A DNA stretch of 41,265 nt from Eubacterium sp. (GCA_017480495.1 JAFVAQ010000025.1:1-41265), one strand, 5' to 3'; counted from the stretch's first letter, positions 1 through 8,653 are shown. Made by a program: numbers and translations. Notes: a model not told the origin generated them from the sequence alone.

Positions 1-90
1 AGAAGTTAAATGTATAGTAAAATCAGCGAATCTAATAGCTGAGCACTCAGATAGATTTGGTGGGTTCCCACATTTAATTTCCGAATGTAA

Positions 91-213
91 ATTTACGCTG
101 TCGGATTTAAGAAAATACTTGAAAAATATCGAATTAATGTTACTATTAGGAGAGGTATGGGCAGAAATATAGATGCTGCCTGTGGACAGTTAAGAAGGAA
201 GTATGGTTTATGA
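91..213 (+). pseudogene. rlmN: 3' remnant of 23S rRNA / tRNA adenine C2-methyltransferase RlmN
   Basis: The frame ending in TGA at 211-213 reads as the typical C-terminus of RlmN: a short basic helix, then INVTIRRGMG and the signature ACGQLRRKYG. RlmN is a radical-SAM enzyme that methylates A2503 of 23S rRNA, and it commonly lies just upstream of stp-prkC in Firmicutes. The stop overlaps the stp start as ATGA, the normal operon arrangement. The same frame has stops at 88-90, 52-54, 40-42 and 7-9, and the bases before 91 do not read as the preceding part of RlmN in any + frame. Another frame is open at 2-172 but I do not recognise its product. Either the gene was truncated by rearrangement, or the first 90 bases are an assembly or sequencing error. 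The identity of the tail is fairly sure; the cause is open. Confidence 0.6.
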
Positions 214-935
214 AACTAGTTTCCACTGGTAGGACAGATAAGGGAAGAAAACGAAATAATAACCAGGACAGTATATTTGTGAGCGATAAGCCAGTAGGAC
301 CACTTCCTAATCTGTATATTGTTGCAGATGGAATGGGCGGTCACGCTGCTGGAGACTTTGCGTCCAGATATGCCATCAGCATCGTGATTGACTTTGTCTC
401 GAAGTCGACAGTTGCAAATCCTATTTCCTTACTTAGGAGGGCTCTGGTTTATGCTAGCAATGAGCTATACAAGGAGTCTGAGAAGGATAAAGACAAGATG
501 GGCATGGGTACCACTATGGTCGCCTCTGTCATTATGGATGATAAACTGTATGTAGCCAACATAGGCGACAGTAGATTATATATAATAAATGATGATATAA
601 AACAGGTGACTATGGATCACTCCCTTGTTGAAGAGCTTATAAGAAGTGGACAGTTGGAGAGGAATAAGGGACGAAATCATCCTGAGAAGAACATTATCAC
701 CAGAGCTATGGGCTCTAGGGATGAAGCTATGCCTGACTTCTTCGAACTGGATATTAAAGAAGGCGATAAGATACTCATGTGTTCAGATGGCCTGTCAAAT
801 ATGGTCGAAGACGATGAGATAAAGGATATAGTTCAGGAGAATCAGGTTTTAGATCAGGCTGTTTCTTCATTAATAAGCAGAGCCAATTATTATGGTGGAA
901 ATGATAACATTTCCGTAATAATAATTTCGATATAG
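210..935 (+). CDS. stp: PP2C-family Ser/Thr protein phosphatase (Stp/PrpC)
   Basis: A 241-residue cytoplasmic metal-dependent phosphatase that reverses phosphorylation by the neighbouring PrkC kinase. PP2C motifs appear in order: TDKG with NQD near residues 9-20, VADGMGG at 38-44 with the metal-binding Asp40, GMGTT in the middle, ANIGDSR, CSDGL at 191-195 and the C-terminal GGNDN. The length fits bacterial single-domain PP2C enzymes of about 240-250 residues. The ATG overlaps the upstream rlmN stop (ATGA), and AAGGAAG lies about seven bases before it. The kinase gene starts 11 bases after the stop, so the pair is almost certainly co-transcribed. No truncation or missing catalytic residue was seen. 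Confidence 0.95.
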   Translation: MKLVSTGRTDKGRKRNNNQDSIFVSDKPVGPLPNLYIVADGMGGHAAGDFASRYAISIVIDFVSKSTVANPISLLRRALVYASNELYKESEKDKDKMGMGTTMVASVIMDDKLYVANIGDSRLYIINDDIKQVTMDHSLVEELIRSGQLERNKGRNHPEKNIITRAMGSRDEAMPDFFELDIKEGDKILMCSDGLSNMVEDDEIKDIVQENQVLDQAVSSLISRANYYGGNDNISVIIISI

Positions 936-946
936 AGAGGTAAGTT

Positions 947-3139
947 ATGTTAAAACCCGGAACAATACTAGATGATAGATATGAAATAATAGATGTTGTG
1001 GGAACAGGTGGAATGTCCACTGTTTACAGAGCAAAGGATGAAAGACTTAAAAGATTTGTAGCAATAAAGGTGCTGAAGTCTGATTATAGTTCTGATCAAA
1101 ACTTTGTTTCTAAGTTCCGTGCAGAGGCTCAGTCATCTGCAGGACTTACACATCCAAATATTGTAAGCGTTTACGATGTATGTGAAGATGATGGAAGATA
1201 TTTCATAGTAATGGAGCTCGTAGAGGGCATTACTCTGAAGGAGTATATCAACCTTAATGGACGTCTGTCTATGAGTCAGGCTATTGATTTCTCTATTCAG
1301 ATAGCTTCTGGTCTGGAGGCTGCTCACGAGCATCATGTAATTCATAGAGATATTAAGCCACAAAACATTATCGTATCTAAGAGTGGAAATATTAAGGTTA
1401 CAGACTTTGGTATCGCAAAGGCTGCGACTTCTACTACAATGTCTACTACAGGAATAGGTTCGGTTCATTATATATCCCCTGAACAGGCAAGAGGTGGATA
1501 TAGTGATGAGAGAAGTGATATCTATTCACTTGGTATTACTATGTATGAGATGGTTACAGGAAGGGTTCCTTTTGAAGGAGATACAAATGTAGCTATAGCG
1601 CTCATGCATATTCAGAATGAAATGATTCCGCCAAGACAGCTATATCCTGATATATTCCCAAGCTTCGAGAAGATCATTCTAAAAGCTTCTCAGAAGAAGC
1701 CGGAGAGAAGATATCTGACAGCAGCTGCACTTATTGCGGATCTGAATAGAGTTAAGGATAACCCAAGCATCGATATAATCGTTGCTCCAGCTACAGTTAC
1801 TGGAGCGCCTACTCAGCAGTTTACCAACGAAGATATGGAAAAGATCAAGAATGGTAGCGCTAATAAGGCTTATGACGAGGAAATGGAAGCTTCAGGAAAG
1901 GCGGCTGAGAGTTCTGAGGTTAGACCTGATAGAAGTCGTATTGAGGCTCTTCTTAATCAGGAGGACGAGGATTTCTATGATGAGCGTCCTGCTAGAAAGG
2001 GTAGTCTCAAGAAGATAGACGACGATGATGACGGATATGCTATGGATGATGAATACGATGACGATGATGAGTCAGATGTAGATCCAAAGCTTGAAAAGGC
2101 TGTAATGATAGGTGGTATTGCTGCAGCAGTTATAGTGGCAGTTATTATATTCGTAGTAGTTGGTAACATGATGGGCTGGTTTAGCTTTGGCAGCAAGGAG
2201 AAGAAGACTACAGAGGCGACTACAGAGGCTTCCACAGAAGAAGCTAAGATCAAGATGGTTGATGTAGTGGGTCTGAGTGAGAAGGCTGCAGAGAAGGATA
2301 TGAAGGAAGCTGGATTTACTAATTACCAGTTCGTTCAGGAGAATTCTACAGATGTTAAAGAAGGCTATGTTATCAGCCAGAATGTAGAAGCTGGAACAGA
2401 AGTTGCAAAGGATGCACAGATTATAATTACAGTCAGCGCAGGAGCTGCAGAGCTGGATGTTGCTGATGTTAAGGGAATGGATGAAGATGCTGCTTATGAA
2501 ACTCTTGAGAAGCAGGGCTTCAAGCCAACTAGATCCTATAAGTTTGATGATGAGATAGAAGAAGGTAAGGCTATATCAACTGATCCTGCTGCTGGTAAGA
2601 AAGCAAAGGCTGGAGATACAATAGTTATCTATATCAGTCAGGGTAAGGAAGAGAAGACAGTAAAGGTTCCTAACCTTTCAGGTCTTACAGAGTCAGCCGC
2701 TAAGGGTGCTCTTGAATCTAACACACTTACAGCTGGAAATGTATCTTACGAGTTTAATTCAGAGGTTGCCTCTGGTCTTGTTATCAGACAGAGCGTACCT
2801 GCAGATACAGAAGTTAAAGAGAAGACTACAGTTGATTTTGTAATCAGTAATGGTGCAGAGAAGAAGTCTTATAAGGGTACAGTTACAGGAAGTATTTCCA
2901 CTGCTGATGAGACTCTTGCTGCTAGTACAGTTACAGTAAATGTATATATAAACGATGAGGGTGGATATCACCTGGCATATACAACAACACAGTCAGGAGC
3001 TACGATTGATGTTAATGGTGCTGCTGGTGGACTTGGTTACAATAATGGTACAGTATCATTTACAGTAGTTGATGCAAATGGTGCTGATGTATCAGCAAGC
3101 TATAACAAGTCACTGACACTTTCTTATCAGAATGAGTAG
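947..3139 (+). CDS. prkC: PASTA-domain Ser/Thr protein kinase (PrkC/StkP/IreK type)
   Basis: A 730-residue membrane kinase that senses peptidoglycan fragments or lipid II and phosphorylates division, wall and metabolic proteins. Residues 1-275 form a Hanks-type kinase: GTGGMSTVY loop at 19-27, Lys41 in VAIK, Glu60, HRDIKPQN with catalytic Asp135, DFG at 153-155, and a Thr-rich activation loop before SPEQA. An unusually acidic linker rich in Asp occupies about 338-383. One transmembrane helix spans about 385-411. Three PASTA repeats follow at about 434-500, 502-569 and 573-640, then an extra C-terminal domain of about 85 residues, probably beta-rich. It lies between stp and rsgA, the usual order. 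A likely substrate, IreB, is encoded at 27551. Confidence 0.95.
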   Translation: MLKPGTILDDRYEIIDVVGTGGMSTVYRAKDERLKRFVAIKVLKSDYSSDQNFVSKFRAEAQSSAGLTHPNIVSVYDVCEDDGRYFIVMELVEGITLKEYINLNGRLSMSQAIDFSIQIASGLEAAHEHHVIHRDIKPQNIIVSKSGNIKVTDFGIAKAATSTTMSTTGIGSVHYISPEQARGGYSDERSDIYSLGITMYEMVTGRVPFEGDTNVAIALMHIQNEMIPPRQLYPDIFPSFEKIILKASQKKPERRYLTAAALIADLNRVKDNPSIDIIVAPATVTGAPTQQFTNEDMEKIKNGSANKAYDEEMEASGKAAESSEVRPDRSRIEALLNQEDEDFYDERPARKGSLKKIDDDDDGYAMDDEYDDDDESDVDPKLEKAVMIGGIAAAVIVAVIIFVVVGNMMGWFSFGSKEKKTTEATTEASTEEAKIKMVDVVGLSEKAAEKDMKEAGFTNYQFVQENSTDVKEGYVISQNVEAGTEVAKDAQIIITVSAGAAELDVADVKGMDEDAAYETLEKQGFKPTRSYKFDDEIEEGKAISTDPAAGKKAKAGDTIVIYISQGKEEKTVKVPNLSGLTESAAKGALESNTLTAGNVSYEFNSEVASGLVIRQSVPADTEVKEKTTVDFVISNGAEKKSYKGTVTGSISTADETLAASTVTVNVYINDEGGYHLAYTTTQSGATIDVNGAAGGLGYNNGTVSFTVVDANGADVSASYNKSLTLSYQNE

Positions 3140-3141
3140 AT

Positions 3142-4035
3142 ATGATATTAAGAGGACGAATAATTAAAGGAATCGGCGGCTTCTACTATGTAGATGCCGC
3201 TGGTGTTGTTTATGAGACCAGAGCCAGAGGTGTTTTCAGGAAACAAGGAATAACGCCGCTGGTTGGTGATAATGCAGAAATCGATGTTATAAGCGAGCAG
3301 GAGCATACGGCATTTCTGGTCGATATAGTAGATAGACAAAATGAACTGATCAGACCAGCTGTAGCAAATGTAGATCTGGCACTGGTTATCTTCGCAGTTG
3401 CGCATCCTGTTCCGAATACCGGTCTTCTCGACCGGTTTCTCATCAATATGGAGAAGCAGGAGATGGATACCTGTATAGTTCTGAGCAAGGTTGATCTCTT
3501 AAAGGATAATCCGGAAGAGTTGGATAGACTAAGGGGCATTTACAGTAACGCAGGATATAAGGTAGTAGAGCTATCAAATATCAATGGCAGGGGCCATGCT
3601 GAGATAAGAGAACTCCTCAACGGCAAGATAACAGTTTTGTCAGGTCCTTCGGGAGTTGGCAAATCCTCTCTTATCAATAGCCTGGTTCCGGACTACAATG
3701 GAGAGACTGGGGATATCAGCAAGAAGCTGGGTAAGGGTAAGAATACAACTCGTCACACGGAGATAATACCTGTCCCGGGTTTCACAGATACATTTATTAT
3801 TGATACGCCGGGATACAGCTCGATAGAGCTTATGGTCAGCGACGAGAATGATATAAGATATTATATCAGAGAGTTTGAAGGACTGAATGAGAGCTGTAAA
3901 TATACTGGATGCGTGCATATAGCGGAGCCTTCCTGTGCTGTGAAGGAGCGGCTTGAAAGTGGCGTGATATCGCAGGAAAGATATGCAAGCTACGTTGATA
4001 TATATAACGATGTTAAGAGTAGGAGGAAATGGTAA
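3142..4035 (+). CDS. rsgA: Ribosome small-subunit-dependent GTPase A
   Basis: A 297-residue circularly permuted GTPase that helps late maturation of the 30S subunit and checks the decoding centre. An N-terminal OB-like domain is followed by the G4 motif (LSKVDL), which precedes G1 (GPSGVGKSSL, about residues 168-177) and G3 (DTPG); this permuted order defines the family. The C-terminal zinc site is visible as Cys252, Cys257, His259 and Cys265. The start lies two bases after the prkC stop with only a weak GA-rich ribosome site inside the prkC end, which suggests translational coupling. Its TAA stop overlaps the rpe start. Known in some Firmicutes as yloQ/cpgA and reported as a PrkC target, which fits the neighbourhood. 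Confidence 0.95.
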   Translation: MILRGRIIKGIGGFYYVDAAGVVYETRARGVFRKQGITPLVGDNAEIDVISEQEHTAFLVDIVDRQNELIRPAVANVDLALVIFAVAHPVPNTGLLDRFLINMEKQEMDTCIVLSKVDLLKDNPEELDRLRGIYSNAGYKVVELSNINGRGHAEIRELLNGKITVLSGPSGVGKSSLINSLVPDYNGETGDISKKLGKGKNTTRHTEIIPVPGFTDTFIIDTPGYSSIELMVSDENDIRYYIREFEGLNESCKYTGCVHIAEPSCAVKERLESGVISQERYASYVDIYNDVKSRRKW

Positions 4036-4688
4036 TGAACATACTTGCTCCATCGATACTATCTATTGACTTCGGTCATATGGAGGATGAACTTAAGAAA
4101 GTGGTAAATGCAGGAGCAGATATCATTCATGTGGATGTTATGGATGGCCTGTTTGTTCCAAATATATCCTTTGGACCTCCGGTTATTAAATATGTGAAAA
4201 AGGCTATTCCTGATACGAAGCTTGACCTTCATATGATGGTCAAGGATCCGATCAGATACCTAAATACTTACGTGAGTCTGGGAATGAGTGACATCACTAT
4301 TCATGCTGAGGCAACAAAGCATTTGAGAGAGGACCTGCTTCAGATAAAGGAGTCAGGCCTCGGAGTAGGCGTTGCTGTTAGCCCTGATACTCCTCTTAGT
4401 GCAGTGGAGAATGTACTCGATCTCATAGATATTCTTCTCATTATGACTGTTTATCCTGGATTTGGTGGACAGAGCTTCAGAGAAGAGTCTTATGACAAGA
4501 TCAGAGAAGCCGTACAGATGAGAGAGACCAGAGGACTTAGCTTTGATATTGAGGTGGACGGCGGTGTTAATGCTGAGAACATAGACAAGATACTTGCAGC
4601 CGGCGCGAATATGATAGTTGCAGGTTCTGCTGTATTTAATGGTGATACAGAAGCAAATACAAAAAGATTATTAGAGATGATGAAATGA
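4035..4688 (+). CDS. rpe: Ribulose-phosphate 3-epimerase
   Basis: A cytoplasmic TIM-barrel enzyme that interconverts ribulose 5-phosphate and xylulose 5-phosphate in the pentose phosphate pathway. Seen: APSILSIDF at the N-terminus, HVDVMDG with its metal and catalytic residues, DLHMMV, the HAEA strand, VYPGFGGQSF and the late VDGGV phosphate-binding turn. I chose the ATG at 4035, which overlaps the rsgA stop as TAATG and sits eight bases after AGGAGG (4021-4026). An in-frame ATG at 4029 would leave only two bases. The product is 217 residues, normal for the family. It is the fourth gene of the stp-prkC-rsgA-rpe-thiN run that is conserved in Firmicutes. Confidence 0.95.
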   Translation: MNILAPSILSIDFGHMEDELKKVVNAGADIIHVDVMDGLFVPNISFGPPVIKYVKKAIPDTKLDLHMMVKDPIRYLNTYVSLGMSDITIHAEATKHLREDLLQIKESGLGVGVAVSPDTPLSAVENVLDLIDILLIMTVYPGFGGQSFREESYDKIREAVQMRETRGLSFDIEVDGGVNAENIDKILAAGANMIVAGSAVFNGDTEANTKRLLEMMK

Positions 4689-5323
4689 AAATTCTTTTAG
4701 TTGCAGGTGGAGAACTGGATATAGATGTTCTTAAGAAAGTATATAACGGACTAGACAACCCATATGTTATTGGAGTTGATAGAGGGACCTTGATACTTCT
4801 TGAAAACGGGATCAAGATAGATAGAGCGATAGGAGACTTTGACTCTGTAACGGATGAGGAAAGAGAGGGTATCTTATCTAAGCTTGATTTTGAGAAGCTT
4901 AATCCTGTAAAAGACGATACAGATACAGAACATGCTCTTAAATATGCCATTTCGCTTGCACCAGAAGAGATAATCATGCTGGGCAGTACTGGAAGAAGAA
5001 TGGATCACAGCCTTGCCTGTGTAGGAATGCTTCGTCTCGCCTATGATGCGGGTATAGAAGCGTATATAATTGACAGATATAACCGTATACGTGTAACGCG
5101 TGGAGATGTACAACTTTCCGCGTCAGAATGTTACGGTAAGTACATATCAATACTTCCTTATGGCGATAAGGCCAGGGGACTAAGTATAAAAGGTTTTAAG
5201 TATAATGCTGAAGGACTTGATATTACAGCGGCTGAGACTAGAGGCGTCAGTAATGAACTGATAGAGGAAGTAGGAAGCATTTCATGTGACGATTATATGA
5301 TAATAATGGAGACCCGAGACTAA
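4685..5323 (+). CDS. thiN: Thiamine pyrophosphokinase
   Basis: A 212-residue cytoplasmic enzyme that transfers pyrophosphate from ATP to thiamine, giving ThDP. Family motifs seen: GDFDS near residue 51, the acidic DDTDTEHAL segment near 78-86, GSTGRRMDHSL near 99-109, and a C-terminal beta-rich thiamine-binding half ending with a G-V-S-N element. The start overlaps the rpe stop (ATGA), and the stop overlaps the next start (TAATG), so translation is coupled on both sides. ThDP made here would be the cofactor for the acetolactate-synthase-like protein at 10858, though that link is only biochemical common sense. Confidence 0.92.
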   Translation: MKILLVAGGELDIDVLKKVYNGLDNPYVIGVDRGTLILLENGIKIDRAIGDFDSVTDEEREGILSKLDFEKLNPVKDDTDTEHALKYAISLAPEEIIMLGSTGRRMDHSLACVGMLRLAYDAGIEAYIIDRYNRIRVTRGDVQLSASECYGKYISILPYGDKARGLSIKGFKYNAEGLDITAAETRGVSNELIEEVGSISCDDYMIIMETRD

Positions 5324-6774
5324 TGTATATTCGTAAGTTTGCCCTGGGGGACGCTTCACCAATTGAAATCGGACTTACATCAACTGTTTTTCTGACAGGT
5401 TTTATTGGTACAGTTATTTTACCATTTTATTTATATCTATTTGGTGCAGGTATATTCTGGGAGTTTCTTGGAGTATCTATCTGCATTCTTATCGTGTGGA
5501 ATTTTGAATCCTATAGACTAATGAGATATTCGAAGAAAAGCCTGAGAATTGTAACGCTCCCAGGCTTTTTTGAGTATAGATTTGGGGCGAAGGGATATTT
5601 TATACGCTTACTTGCTGCGGTAGAGATAATAGTAATACCTATTGTTATAACAGCTCTTGTTCTGAAGGAAGCGGCTATAGTTCTGTATAAGGTTTTAGGT
5701 TTCCCTCAGGAGTTTATAATTATAGCGATGTCTCTTGCCATCGCGCTCCTCGTTGGAATATTCGGCCTTGATCTATTTGTGAAGCTGGTTAGATTTAAGG
5801 CGCTTATAATGCTTCTAGGGGTTATCCTGCTAGTAGTATTTCTGCTTTATGATATAGGACTAAATAGACTTATCAGAAATATGATGGAAATGGATATACT
5901 TGGAAGTGTAAGTGACTACATGAATATTCTCTTTCATGATGGTAAACCACTTATGCCTTCTGATTATGTATCTCTCATATCTATGGGTCTACTCGCATCT
6001 GGTATGCCGTTTATGCTCGGGCTTTTCTTTGCAGAGAAGGATGGTACAGCTATTAATGTTGGCAAGATAATTACAGTCATTTATGTATTTATATTCTTTG
6101 CAAGCCTTGCGTGTTTGGGGGCTATTTCCAGAGGAGTGCTGTATCCACATAGGATAACTAATTCAGTTTCGGATTATATCAGCCTGATGTTTCAGCAGAT
6201 TGGAAATATCGGACAGATAGGAAAGATGACTGCGGTCATATATATGATAGTTATAGTTTTGGGATTTGCTACGGCCATCGAAGGGGCATTTCACTCTATC
6301 ATAACGTCGCTATATGAGGATATTATATGCTGCGGAAGAGTTATAAGAGTAGATCATAGAAAAGATAAGAGAAATATAATCATCACTTCAGTCTTCGTTG
6401 GAATAATAACAGCAATGATAGCTATGGGAATAAAAAATATGTCTATTGGACTTATCCTTGTATTCCTAGGAGCTCTTGGTTGCTCGATATCACCAACTCT
6501 ATTTATGTCTCTTGCATGGAAAAGAATGAATAAGTTTGGATGCGTGGCAGGCCTTATTGTTGGACTAGGCAGCGTACCAGTTTTTAAATATGCCGCGATA
6601 TTTGACGGGGATGGGGTTAAGGAAACCCTTTGCGATATTATCGGAATCAATTCGGTTATACCATCTATGTTATTTACTGTATTTATGATAATGGTAGTAA
6701 GCCTTCTGTCTCCTGAGCCAGAAGAAAAACAGGTGGAAGAGTTCCTAGAAGTTAAGCATAGAATAATGGAGTAG
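5323..6774 (+). CDS. Sodium:solute symporter (SSS) family membrane protein
   Basis: A 483-residue integral membrane protein with about a dozen hydrophobic segments. The pattern resembles the SSS/PutP-like transporters: an early cytoplasmic loop reading LPGFFEYRFG followed by a long helix, a central segment with LLASGMPFML, and a later helix ending in HSIITSLYEDI, matching the position where SSS proteins carry a conserved Ser/Asp element. The substrate cannot be read from sequence; proline, pantothenate or other organic solutes are all possible. It is the last gene of the stp operon, starting on the thiN stop, and is followed by a terminator at 6815. The family call is by pattern, less certain than for its neighbours. 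Confidence 0.7.
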   Translation: MYIRKFALGDASPIEIGLTSTVFLTGFIGTVILPFYLYLFGAGIFWEFLGVSICILIVWNFESYRLMRYSKKSLRIVTLPGFFEYRFGAKGYFIRLLAAVEIIVIPIVITALVLKEAAIVLYKVLGFPQEFIIIAMSLAIALLVGIFGLDLFVKLVRFKALIMLLGVILLVVFLLYDIGLNRLIRNMMEMDILGSVSDYMNILFHDGKPLMPSDYVSLISMGLLASGMPFMLGLFFAEKDGTAINVGKIITVIYVFIFFASLACLGAISRGVLYPHRITNSVSDYISLMFQQIGNIGQIGKMTAVIYMIVIVLGFATAIEGAFHSIITSLYEDIICCGRVIRVDHRKDKRNIIITSVFVGIITAMIAMGIKNMSIGLILVFLGALGCSISPTLFMSLAWKRMNKFGCVAGLIVGLGSVPVFKYAAIFDGDGVKETLCDIIGINSVIPSMLFTVFMIMVVSLLSPEPEEKQVEEFLEVKHRIME

Positions 6775-6814
6775 AGTAGAATGAATATGACTTGTTTATT
6801 TATCAGTACAAAGA

Positions 6815-6844
6815 AAAAGCACCCCGTTTTCACGAGGTGCTTTT
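6815..6844 (+). terminator. Rho-independent terminator after the stp-prkC operon
   Basis: Left arm AAAAGCACCCCG and right arm CGAGGTGCTTTT pair over 12 positions with one C/A mismatch, around a six-base loop TTTTCA. The right arm ends in TTTT. It lies 40 bases after the symporter stop and before the promoter of the bactofilin gene. The A-rich left and T-rich right arms mean it could work on both strands. Confidence 0.85.
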
Positions 6845-6971
6845 GTATACACTATTTCATAGGGTGAGAGAGTTATGAAAAATCTATGGTTTAAATATAA
6901 ACTATAAATATGAACAAGTTATTAACAAACTTTAAAATATATGTAAAAGTGATGTGAAAAATTATAAATTG

Positions 6972-6980
6972 TGATATAAT
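6972..6980 (+). promoter_or_regulatory. Extended -10 promoter for the bactofilin-pyrH operon
   Basis: TG at 6972-6973, one base, then a perfect TATAAT at 6975-6980 forms an extended -10 element. No good -35 box stands at 17 bases, as is often true for extended -10 promoters. The leader to the first ATG is about 50 bases. The surrounding 130 bases are strongly AT-rich and hold no gene. Confidence 0.7.
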
Positions 6981-7010
6981 CTGAGTCGTGGTTATACTCG
7001 CTAGTTTACA

Positions 7011-7033
7011 CCGAAACTACATTTCGGGAGGAG
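7011..7033 (+). promoter_or_regulatory. Leader hairpin abutting the bactofilin ribosome-binding site
   Basis: CCGAAA at 7011-7016 and TTTCGG at 7022-7027 pair perfectly around CTACA. The last G of the stem is the first base of the Shine-Dalgarno stretch GGGAGGAG. The hairpin may set ribosome access or stabilise the 5' end of the message. Pairing is seen directly; function is inferred. Confidence 0.4.
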
Positions 7034-7039
7034 ATATTT

Positions 7040-7912
7040 ATGGGTTCAAAGAAGAAGTATCGAAAGAGTTTTGCGGAGGCTGTTAAGAGCTTTGATACAA
7101 AGCCTCAGGAAGAAGAGAATGTGGCTTCTGATGAAATGTCAGCCGATACCCTTAAGAAACAGGTGGATAAGGATATCGAGGAAGAGATACAGGAGCTTAA
7201 AGCAGCATCTAAGGACTCAAAAACTGAAAGTGTAAAAGAGGAAGCTGAAGGTTCTTCAGATAAATCAGATAATAAAGAGACTAAGATAGATACTGAGAAT
7301 AAAACCGAGAAGGATACTGAAAAAACAATCGAGAAAAATACCGAAAAAAAGACTGAGAAGAAGACGACTAGCAAGACTGCTAAGGAGGTTCAAATGAGCA
7401 GCTTAGAGCATGAGATAAGAGGAGACGAGGAACTCACAGGACTGAGTGAGAATACAACATATATCACAAAAGGAACTGGAATCAGCGGAGATATTGATGT
7501 AGATGGAGATATTGAAATGCTCGGAAGAGTAGATGGAAATATCAAGTGTACAGGCAAGCTGGTTGTTGGTGGAAGAGTAAATGGTGACATTGACTCTGGT
7601 GATCTATATACTGAGAATGCCCATATAGAAGGTGAGATAGTTCTTTCTGGACATCTCAGAGTAAGTGCTGGATCAGTTCTTATCGGTAATGTAAAAGCAG
7701 AATCAGCTGTTATATCAGGAGCTATTAAGGGCGATATAGATGTAACAGGTGATGTAGAGATTGGATCAACGGCAGTAATAGTTGGTAATATCAAGTCTAA
7801 GTCCGTTCAGATTAGTAGCGGTGCAGTAGTAGAAGGTATGTGCCAGCAGGTTTATGCAAGTGTAGATATTAACCAGTATTTTGAAGAAGGCATTCAAAAT
7901 CTGGATGATTAA
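7040..7912 (+). CDS. Bactofilin-family cytoskeletal protein with charged N-terminal extension
   Basis: A 290-residue protein in two parts. Residues 1-135 are highly charged and low in complexity, with runs of K-T-E-K type repeats, likely disordered. Residues about 138-275 form a bactofilin beta-helix: regular repeats of the G-x-I-x-x-D-G-D-I and G-x-V-x-G-N-I kind, rich in Gly, Val and Ile. Bactofilins polymerise without nucleotide and often scaffold wall-modifying or polar proteins at the membrane. Typical bactofilins are 110-200 residues, so the long acidic/basic tail is notable. GGGAGGAG lies before the ATG. It has its own promoter and runs into pyrH with 12 bases between, so it may be expressed with the phospholipid and isoprenoid genes. 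Confidence 0.85.
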   Translation: MGSKKKYRKSFAEAVKSFDTKPQEEENVASDEMSADTLKKQVDKDIEEEIQELKAASKDSKTESVKEEAEGSSDKSDNKETKIDTENKTEKDTEKTIEKNTEKKTEKKTTSKTAKEVQMSSLEHEIRGDEELTGLSENTTYITKGTGISGDIDVDGDIEMLGRVDGNIKCTGKLVVGGRVNGDIDSGDLYTENAHIEGEIVLSGHLRVSAGSVLIGNVKAESAVISGAIKGDIDVTGDVEIGSTAVIVGNIKSKSVQISSGAVVEGMCQQVYASVDINQYFEEGIQNLDD

Positions 7913-7924
7913 AAAGGAGACAAC

Positions 7925-8626
7925 ATGGAATTTAACAGAATACTACTAAAACTTAGTGGCGAAGCTCTTGCAGGAGAAGCGCATCATGGTTTCTCAGAAG
8001 AGGAAGTAATGAGAGTTGCTAAGGAAGTTAAGAAAATCGTAGATAAAGGAATACAGGTATGTATTGTAATAGGTGGCGGTAACTTCTGGAGAGGTAGAAG
8101 CTCTGAAGGAATGGATAGAGTTAAGGCTGACCAGATAGGAATGCTCGCTACAGTTATGAACTGCATATATACAGCAGATGCATTTCGAAGAGAAGGAATG
8201 AAGTGCAGAGTTACTTCTCCATACGCGATAGGAGATGTGACAGAAGGCTTTGTAAGAGCAAATGCCATAGAGGCTATGGAAGCTGGCGAGGTAGTTTTCT
8301 TCGCAGGTGGTACAGGTCATCCATACTTCTCAACAGATATGGCTGTAGTACTTAGAGCAATAGAGGTTGAGTGTGATGCTATACTTTCCGCTAAGGCAAT
8401 TGACGGAGTATATGACAGCGATCCAAAGCTCAATCCTAACGCTAAGAAATATGACACAATGAAGATGTCTGATATCGTTGATCAGAAGCTTGGAGTTATA
8501 GACCTTGCATCAGCGGTTCTCGCGATGGAGAACAAGATGCCAATGCTCCTCTTTGGTCTCAACGAGGAAGACTCAATAGTAAAGGCAGTTAATGGGGAAA
8601 AGATAGGAACTCTAGTAACTGTTTAG
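7925..8626 (+). CDS. pyrH: UMP kinase
   Basis: A 233-residue hexameric amino-acid-kinase-fold enzyme that phosphorylates UMP to UDP and is normally feedback-regulated by UTP and GTP. Seen: LLKLSGEALAGE at the N-terminus, VIGGGNFWRGR near residue 42-52, the GTGHPYFSTDMAV segment near 128-140, and ILSAKAIDGVYDSDP. The length fits the bacterial family. AAAGGAG precedes the ATG. It stands at the head of pyrH-frr-uppS-cdsA, the standard order in bacteria. The stop is followed by 87 bases holding a hairpin repeat before frr. Confidence 0.97.
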   Translation: MEFNRILLKLSGEALAGEAHHGFSEEEVMRVAKEVKKIVDKGIQVCIVIGGGNFWRGRSSEGMDRVKADQIGMLATVMNCIYTADAFRREGMKCRVTSPYAIGDVTEGFVRANAIEAMEAGEVVFFAGGTGHPYFSTDMAVVLRAIEVECDAILSAKAIDGVYDSDPKLNPNAKKYDTMKMSDIVDQKLGVIDLASAVLAMENKMPMLLFGLNEEDSIVKAVNGEKIGTLVTV

Positions 8627-8653
8627 GAAAAAGATAGATAAAGGGAAATAAAT

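Noticed and set aside
7280-7385. Tandem repeat array in the bactofilin gene
   Set aside because: The K-T-E-K pattern is irregular at DNA level, with no exact repeated unit; it is low-complexity coding sequence.
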